Of a stretch of 64,000 bases of DNA, positions 57,111 through 64,000 are shown in pieces. The stretch is taken from the NCBI GenBank assembly GCA_000328365.1, contig KB295685.1:146993-210992 (forward strand), given 5' to 3'. The translations under genes and the position numbers were made by a program. The notes beneath the pieces are model-generated. The model had not been told where the DNA came from, did no database searches, and saw only the letters and a list, made by a program, of their open reading frames with translations. Source of the stretch: Capitella teleta. Taxonomy: Eukaryota > Annelida > Polychaeta > Capitellidae. Position 1 is the first letter of the stretch; each line of letters starts with the position of its first letter.

Positions 57111-60100
57111 CTGCCCCCTCCAAACGAGCACATAATCGCCGATGATTAAGGTGAATATATATGCACACTGAAGTTTAGAAACCATAGCGCACGGGCGGAT
57201 TAATGATGCGTCCAGTGCGTGTGACGACATTGCTGGGGCTGTGGTCCTGAGGGACATGCGCTGGCTTGAGTCGATCAATCGTGATTGTCTGGGGCGCGTC
57301 TCCAATCATCACTTTAAACGTTTTATTGCCCGGTTCCAGCATTTTGAAAGGACCTTGATAGGGGCGCTGCAGAGTTGGATGTAAAGGGCCAACTCTCACG
57401 AAGACGTAAGGTGAGGCGAAAAGCGCTGCTAGGGAAGGAGTTGTGTGATGGCCATGTTCCGACGCGCGAATGGGTGGTGCGGGAGAAAGTCTGGAGGGGA
57501 AAACGGGAGTGGATCCCGAAGAGACGAAATCTCCTGGTAAAAGGAGCGTGTCCCCATACACCATCTCAGCAGATGAACAATGAAGATCTTCTTTGAGGGC
57601 GACGCGGTGGCCCAGTAGGACCCACGGCAGTTCATCGATCCATTGATCTCCACTTAGGCGAGTACGGAGAGAAGCCTTCAGCTGCCGGTGGTATCGCTCC
57701 ACCATGCCATTTGCTTGTGGGTGATAGCTTGTCGTCCGGTGGAGTTGCGTCCCGAGGGTGTTTGCCATAGCAGACCACAGAGAGGAGGTGAATTGCGCGC
57801 CACGATCTGAGGTCATGTCGAGGGGTACACCAAAACGGGCGACCCAACCACCGATGAAAGCACGAGCGCAGCTGGTAGCTGTTATGTCCATCAAGGGAAA
57901 AACTTCAGGCCAACGTGTGGTTCGATCAATGACGGTTAACAGGTAGCTGTAGCCTGAAGAGACGAGTAGCGGGCCTACGAGGTCGACGTGGACGTGGGTG
58001 AAACGACGGGATGGCACGGGAATACTCTCCACAGGAGCTCTGTAGTGGCGGTGGATCTTAGATGTTTGACAGTGCAAACATTCACGACACCAACGCGAGA
58101 TTTCGCGTTTCATGTTGTACCAAACATACCGCTTGCAAATTAACTCACGAGTAACGCGAGCACTCGGATGAGATAATCCGTGGACGAGATCAAACACTTT
58201 GCGTCGAAAACCAGGCGGGATAACTGGTCTCGGGTGTGGTTGTGATGTGTCACAGAGCAGCTCAGGGCCATCGTTAGACATGGTCATCATGCGCAGGCGG
58301 AGTCCAGTTATGGCCGTTTTGTACGCCTGAATGTCCTTACTGGTCTTTTGAGCTGCTGCGATTGCTGAGTAATCAAGCCCGATGCTAATGCTGTCACATG
58401 GAATATGCGACGGTGTTCTGGAAAAGCAATCAGCGACCATGTTATCTTTTCCGGCGATATGACGAATATCAGTGGAGTATTCACTGATGAAAGCCAGGTG
58501 GCGTTGCTGTCTGGCGGACCATGGTTCTGCTTGCTTGCCCATAGCATCCACTAATGGGCGATGGTTCGTGAAAATGGGAAAATTGCGGCCCTCCAGTAGG
58601 AAACGAAAATGACGTACGGCGAGATAAACGGCTAAAAGTTCCCGATCGAAAGCACTATATTTTTTTTCTGCGTTGGTCAGCTGGCGACTGAAGAAAGATA
58701 ACGGTTGCCAGCCGCGATCAGTCAGTTGCTCTAATGACGCTCCGACCCCTAATTCAGAGGCATCGGTAGATAAAGCAATGCTTGCATCGGGTAACGGATG
58801 GCCGAGGAGAGTTGCGTTTGCTAATGAGTTTTTTACCGTGGCGAAAGAGGTTAACATCTTGGGCGTCCATTCAAGCACGTGGTTCTGGTGCTTTCCTTGC
58901 ATTGAGTTGTAAAGAGGCTGCATTATGGATGCACATCGAGGGATGAAACGATGATAATAATTGATCATCCCGAGGAATCGCTGCAAATCCTTAACTGCTG
59001 ATGGGCGCGCAAAATCCTTAATGGCATCAATTTTGGTGGGGCGTGGGTAGCATCCTTCAGCAGAGATGCGATGACCCAGAAAATCAATTTCTGAAGAGCC
59101 AAATTCGCACTTTTCTAGTCGCACTATCAGCGAATTTGTTTGCAATCTTCTAAAAACTTCTTCTAGGTGCTTCATGTGCTGCTCGGCGGATCGGCTGGCG
59201 ATCAGTATATCATCCAAGTACGTGAAATCAAATGGCAAATCCTGCAATATCCTATCCATCAGCCTCTGGAAAGTTTGTCCTGCATTACGCAAACCAAATG
59301 GCATTCGGAGGAATTACCATAGGCCGAAAGGCGTGATAATTGCAGTCTTGGGAATGTCTTGGGGATCGACCGGCACTTGATGATATCCTCTGATTAAATT
59401 GATTTTCGAGAAAATTGTACAAGCGGCAAGTCGCGCCGAGAAATCGTTGATATGAGGAATGGGATATCGATCAGGCTGCGACACTGCATTTAAACGACGG
59501 TAATCACCGCACGGTCTCCAGCCGTTACCTTTTTTAACCATATGAAGAGGAGATGACCATGGGCTGCTAGACTTGCGCACGATGCCCATGCGCTCCATCT
59601 CCATAAATTCGTTCTTTGCGCTCTGCAGCTTGTCCGGGGGCAGCCTTCGAGCCTTTGAATGCACAGGGCGTCCTGATGTTGGGATGTGGTGATGTACTCC
59701 ATGTGCAGGTGTAGAAAGGGTGAAGGTGGGATTGAGGAGTTCTGGAAAATGCTGGTGCAGCAGGAGACTGTAGGGGTCAGCTGAGGACACGACGGGAGCA
59801 AGAGTGGCTGATGCGTGCGAGTTGCGAGCGGCGCATTCATAAGAATGAAAAGTGTGTGCATCAATGAGGCGTTGACCGCTGATGTCTACGAGGAGGTGGT
59901 GTCGGCGAAGAAAATCCGCACCGAGTAGGGGGCGTCGAACGTCTGCCAGCACAAACTGTGCTGTGAAATTACGTCCTCCGAATACCACCTGAGTAGTCCT
60001 TGTACCGTATGAAGGGATGGGGGTTCCATTTGCTGCTTGGAGCTGTCGAGTATAGGAAATGTTTTTATGCAGAGATTTGTGGGCTGCCGTGGCAGGTAGA

Positions 60101-60912
60101 ATTGATACCTGCGCCCCTGTGTCTATCAGGAATTTTTTTCCTGAGAGTTCATCGCACACGAGTAACTGAGGCAGCTCCTCCGGACCAACAGCTCTCACTG
60201 CTGCTGGTTCGATTTGGCGTTTCCCGGCCTCCACGCGCAGGGTTGTTGACACTTGGTTGCCTTCGGTCCAAAGCGTGAATGATAGAAACACAGCTTCCGT
60301 GCAGAGTTAGAGATGCGATCCACAAGTGTGTCGGCCTTCGTTGCGCTGTGAATCGCGGGTTGTTGTGGGCGACCGGATAGGAAAATCCTATCAGCTTCGG
60401 CAGCTAATGTGGCCATATCTGTTGCTGTAGAGTATGATAAAGTTGCTCTGACGTAGTCTGGTAAAATCTTGAAGAAGTGAAAACGGAACATGAGTCCGCC
60501 CTCATTGTTCCCAAGAAGGTAGAGCATATGGTCCATCATCTCTGATGGCTTCCTGTCGCCAAGGTTGGTGATGGCGTTAATAGCGACAGCGCGCTCATAG
60601 TCAGTAAGACCGTATTTAGCAAGCAACGCCTGCTTAAAAGCGGTGTAGGGGGTAGCGGCGGGAGGGTTACGCAGGGTGTTGGAAACCCTGGCTGCGACGT
60701 CTGAGTTGAGGACAGCAACCACATGATAAAACCTGGTTGTTTCGTTTGTAATACCACGAATGATAAATTGGGCTTCCACCTGTTGAAACCACGATTCGAT
60801 GTCTCCGGTCCATGGCGGCGGCAGTTTCAGCGAGACCATCGAAACAGCGTCCGAGACGTTTGAGCTGGATCCTGAGTTACTTGCTTGTTTCTCCATGTCA
60901 GGGGTCACCAGT

Positions 60913-61098
60913 TGTAGGGATCACAGGTTGAGAAAAATAGAGACAACCAAGGATCTCAATACAGAAGGACTGAACTTTATTGCACAGGTAAGCGTTTATA
61001 TATTGTAGTGTGATAATGAAACGATTGAGTGGATATGCAATTGAGTAGATATGCGATTGAGCAGATGAGCGAGTTTGTCATAATGTGGCACTGCTACA
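60913..61098 (-). repeat. 5' LTR of the Ty3/gypsy element
   Basis: 186 bp. The primer-binding-site-like sequence follows directly on the element's strand. Confidence 0.93.
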
Positions 61099-61220
61099 AT
61101 GCATATAACATTCCAGAGGTCGGCTGAGGGTCAAAACCACTAATAGAGTGGATTAATATACTAACTTTACATAATTATGAACAATCAAAATTTGGGAATA
61201 AAGGATCAAAGCATTCTCAC

Positions 61221-61267
61221 CTTTCCGCGGCCACGCTCATGCTGGTGCTGAAGGATATCGCGCTGTT
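61221..61267 (-). other. Possible first coding exon of an unidentified gene
   Basis: A GC-rich 47-nt segment between a 3' splice-site-like TTTCAG and a good donor (GTGAGAATG), on the minus strand. It contains an ATG giving MSVAAER up to the donor. The LTR element lies in what would be the following intron. No downstream exon could be assigned, so this may be chance or an untranslated exon. Confidence 0.25.
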
Positions 61268-62531
61268 CTGAAATGCAACTGAAATCAACAAGCACGCAAA
61301 TAATTTTTTTGCAGGGAAATTTCATGTTTTGTGAAAAAAAAAAAATTTTTTAATTAAAAAAAATCCTTTTTTTTTATCTTGTGGCCACTAGATAGTTATG
61401 TCGTTCCCACTAGATAGCTATGTCGTGCGCACGAGATAATTTTTTTTTTCTGCATGTCATATCCCGGCCACCATAAATTGGTCACTTGCTTCTGACATAA
61501 TAGTTATTTGGCTTGTTCGACAATGGAGTGTTTGAATATACATCAGGCAAATGTGGAACATAATTACATGAAGTAATATTTTTTATTTTTCATGGGCGAG
61601 ATGATGGAATTACTCAATATATTTCATCGCGAGTCATAAACTATCTCATTTCTACGTAATTTGTCTCATTATTATACAAATACACTAGAACTATTTTAAA
61701 TCGAGGCATGTGGAAATGAGTGATTTGCCAGCTGTTGTATAAAAATTGGCGCGTTCTGATTGGCTGAACAAAAAGCATACGAAATCACTTTGTTGTTTGC
61801 GCTTCCTCATCAAATTCTACGCAGTTCTTAACGCAATATCAGGTAAAAGGAATTAACAGTATACTGCCTAGTGATTTATTTTCTATAGTTTTTTTACAAT
61901 TATTTAGATTAATGGGCTAGATCCAATGTAAATGTACGAAAGTTTCAGAGTCGACTAAATTGAGTGAAATATGTTCGCCAATTTTTTTCCGTTTCAAGCT
62001 TTGACCGCTTTCTGCTTTGATTCACAGGAAATCGCGATTATAATGATTCCAACTGGGAAACTCTATACATAGTTACGGGTGATTATGTTCCATGTCCAGA
62101 TCATGTATATAATGGAACAACTTATTCCCATATAGTGTTGTACGGAGATATTTCTTCTTATATAAATGTGCATTATGATTAGTTTAGAAATTAGGAATCC
62201 TTGCTAAGTTACTATCTCAGATGATTACTAAGCCTCAGATGAAGTAAATTGTCACTGAAGGTAGAGGCCAAAATAGTATAATCATAATAATGGCTAGCAT
62301 GTAGGGATCACAAATGAGATCAGAGGCTGATAAATTCTTCGTACGACGATCACGCATCATCTTCAAGTGGAGCATCTTGTTTTTTTTTTGTTTTTGTGGA
62401 CACTGATGTAAGAAGAACAGATCGTAGTCATTTTTTCGAAGAACACCAAAGAGACTCAACTTGTGCCTGAACTGCTGGAATGAGCGTCATCAGCATGGTA
62501 CCACCTGACCTATTTCCGTCTTTGCTTTCAG
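61268..62531. other. TAF7 upstream region
   Basis: AT-rich spacer with A and T runs near 61330-61450. A splice acceptor (TTGCTTTCAG) ends at 62531, so the TAF7 5' UTR is probably spliced and its promoter lies in this stretch; the first exon was not located. Confidence 0.4.
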
Positions 62532-62545
62532 CGGCAGGTGGTACC

Positions 62546-63586
62546 ATGAGCAAAGCTCCGGCAAGACCTGTGATAAAAAAGAAAGACGATGGTGTGCATG
62601 ACCTGGAGCAGCAGTTTATTCTGCGTCTGCCCCCTGGCCCCTCCATGGCTCTCCGCCATGACGTAGAAGCTGGGGCCATGAACCTGAAGGACAAACTGGC
62701 AATTGAATTTCAACCGGATATGAGGCATGGGAAAGTCACCTATGGTGGGGAAATAATGAACGCCAAGCTGGTAGATTTGCCAACTGTTGTTGAATGCCTG
62801 AAGACCACGGATAAGAAGAATTTTTACAAAACTTCTGATATATCTCAAATGTTAATATGTGGTGTTGATGACGATGATGAGAGTGATAACACAGAGTCTG
62901 GGACAGGCAAACGTAAAGATAAAGACAAAAAGTTCCAGTACGGTCATGGCATATCTCCATCTTTGAAGAATGTTCGTAAAAGGCGATTCAGGAAAACACT
63001 GAAAAAGAAGTATCAGGAGCAACCTGATACTGAGAAGGAGGTGAAGCAGCTGTTTAGAATGGACAATGAGGCCATTGACGTCAAGTGGGAGGTGGTCGTT
63101 GAGGAAGAGAAGGCGGAGAACCAGTCTGGTGGAGACAAGCAAGTCCTCGCTCAGGGAGAAAGCAACATCATGGACGATGATGAAATGCAGCCGCCTGCGA
63201 AACCTTTGGAGGAATCCAGCAATGTATTAGAGGTTGCTGAGCATGAAATATTCGGCGATGTGAGCAGTTCAGAGGAGGAAGATCTAAACATTATGGACAG
63301 TGGTGGGGAAGATACAAACATGTCTTTCCCACGTGTTGATACCAAAGACTCACTTGCTTCATTTGATGCAAATGAGAGCCTGGGAGAAGATGGAGATCTC
63401 GAGAGCAAACTGCAGGAGCTAAGGCAGCAGATGGAGAGTGTGCGGCAGGAGAGGATGCAGGCTCAGCTGCAAGCTTACGAAATGGGAGAAGACAGCCAAG
63501 ACGGAAATCTACAAGATTTGATGCAGACTGAACAGAAACTGCAACAGGAATATGAGATTTTGTCCTCTATGGTGAATCAGAATTGA
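62546..63586 (+). CDS. TAF7: TFIID subunit TAF7 (TAFII55)
   Basis: A single uninterrupted frame of 346 aa (human 349) from the ATG at 62546. An in-frame ATG at 62480 is less likely because a splice acceptor (TTGCTTTCAG) ends at 62531 between the two. The TAFII55 N-terminal domain covers about residues 18-160: DLEQQFILRLPPGPSMALRH, KDKLAIEFQPDMRHGKVTYG and CLKTTDKKNFYKTSDISQML. A basic stretch (RKRRFRKTLKKKY), an acidic middle and a C-terminal coiled coil follow. TAF7 binds TAF1 in TFIID and restrains its acetyltransferase activity until initiation. The coding region is intronless, as in mammals, in a window where all other genes have many introns. Confidence 0.95.
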   Translation: MSKAPARPVIKKKDDGVHDLEQQFILRLPPGPSMALRHDVEAGAMNLKDKLAIEFQPDMRHGKVTYGGEIMNAKLVDLPTVVECLKTTDKKNFYKTSDISQMLICGVDDDDESDNTESGTGKRKDKDKKFQYGHGISPSLKNVRKRRFRKTLKKKYQEQPDTEKEVKQLFRMDNEAIDVKWEVVVEEEKAENQSGGDKQVLAQGESNIMDDDEMQPPAKPLEESSNVLEVAEHEIFGDVSSSEEEDLNIMDSGGEDTNMSFPRVDTKDSLASFDANESLGEDGDLESKLQELRQQMESVRQERMQAQLQAYEMGEDSQDGNLQDLMQTEQKLQQEYEILSSMVNQN

Positions 63587-64000
63587 GTTGTGCTGAATAA
63601 ATTATTATTTTTGTGTACTCGTAGATTCATTCATTTGTCCGTCTTTGTGCTATCAATTACGCATTTACCCTCGAAGAATCTTGCACGTCTTTACGCCCGT
63701 TTTAATACAGTTGCTGTTTATTAATGAGGCCCAACAATATTAGATAGGACTAGGCAGTAATTCTTGATGAATACCAGTATGAGCTGAAGGACACGAGTGA
63801 TTCATTATATGCACATTTAATTGATACTATTGATAATAATTTACCCAAATGGGAAAAGAAGCCAGGACTGATTCATTGAGAACAAGGAAAAATCAAAACT
63901 TGTGTAGTCATGAACATAGAGTTATAAAGGAGTAACTAGAGTGCCTATAAAGGGGTCACATGATCCTTCAGAATTGAAGCCATCAGAACAGCTAAATGAA
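63587..64000 (+). other. TAF7 3' end and downstream flank
   Basis: AATAAA at 63596-63601 stands only 10 nt after the TAF7 stop, implying a very short 3' UTR. The rest of the flank to the window edge is featureless. Confidence 0.55.

Larger units (their letters stand above)
56925..61098 (-). mobile_element. Ty3/gypsy-type LTR retrotransposon, very young, nearly whole
   Basis: Two 186-bp LTRs bound a 4.2-kb element flanked by a 5-bp target duplication ATGCA. On its own (minus) strand the order is: LTR, primer-binding-site-like TGGTGACCCC, gag (about 60195-60908) with a CCHC-like zinc motif, pol (about 57175-60291), polypurine tract GGAGGGGGCAG, LTR. Pol has protease, reverse transcriptase, RNase H and integrase in the Ty3/gypsy order; gag and pol overlap. 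No envelope gene is seen. The two LTRs differ at about one position in 186, so insertion is recent in evolutionary terms. The coding region appears interrupted about once, so the copy is probably not autonomous as read. Confidence 0.93.

Noticed and set aside
62480-62545. An upstream in-frame ATG as the TAF7 start
   Set aside because: A strong splice acceptor ends at 62531, inside the extension, and the protein from 62546 has the family's usual length.

Overview
The window is nuclear DNA of an invertebrate animal. The evidence is: spliced genes with many short GT-AG introns (often 50-60 bp), a metazoan-type SRP RNA, calnexin with a transmembrane tail, an INF2-type formin, AT-rich intergenic DNA and a mixed load of pogo, hAT, SINE, LINE and LTR elements. 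A sponge or another early-branching animal would fit, but the sequence alone does not settle the clade.

Layout. 1-5.4 kb: transposon debris (LINE tail, tRNA-type SINE, a 1-kb pogo-like element) and an 82-bp near-perfect hairpin. 5.5-7.5 kb (+): SLC36-type proton/amino acid transporter. 9.1-18.5 kb (-): INF2-like formin with a 5.3-kb first intron full of diverged repeats. 21.1-21.8 kb (-): NUDCD2. 23.5-33.1 kb (+): cytosolic leucyl-tRNA synthetase, 29 coding exons, 1174 aa. 33.2-35.6 kb (-): RNA polymerase I subunit RPA49, tail to tail with it. 37.1-37.4 kb (-): SRP (7SL) RNA with an upstream PSE-like and TATA box. 38.2-41.3 kb (-) and 41.4-44.9 kb (+): cyclophilin-40 and a ZFAND2B/AIRAPL-like protein, divergent from a 156-bp promoter. 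46.1-50.9 kb (-): calnexin with two tandem transmembrane exons. 51-56.9 kb: SINE, LINE and pogo-like remnants. 56.9-61.1 kb (-): a very young Ty3/gypsy-type LTR element. 62.5-63.6 kb (+): TAF7 with an uninterrupted reading frame.

The most striking content is non-coding. Leucyl-tRNA synthetase introns hold a cluster of C/D-box snoRNA genes in three related subtypes, all with a guide resembling that of vertebrate U30 (18S rRNA). One 3.9-kb intron carries six or so tandem copies of a two-snoRNA unit, against the usual animal rule of one snoRNA per intron. A further copy lies in the neighbouring RPA49 gene. Calnexin introns carry five copies of a ~133-nt H/ACA-box snoRNA plus a second H/ACA family; a sixth copy of the first family sits in a leucyl-tRNA synthetase intron. 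Every copy is in the sense orientation of its host gene.

Several host genes serve translation, ribosome synthesis or the secretory pathway (leucyl-tRNA synthetase, Pol I subunit, SRP RNA, calnexin, AIRAPL, cyclophilin-40), which is typical of snoRNA hosts. Exon boundaries were read by hand from GT-AG sites and frame continuity. All family assignments rest on recognised motifs, not database searches.
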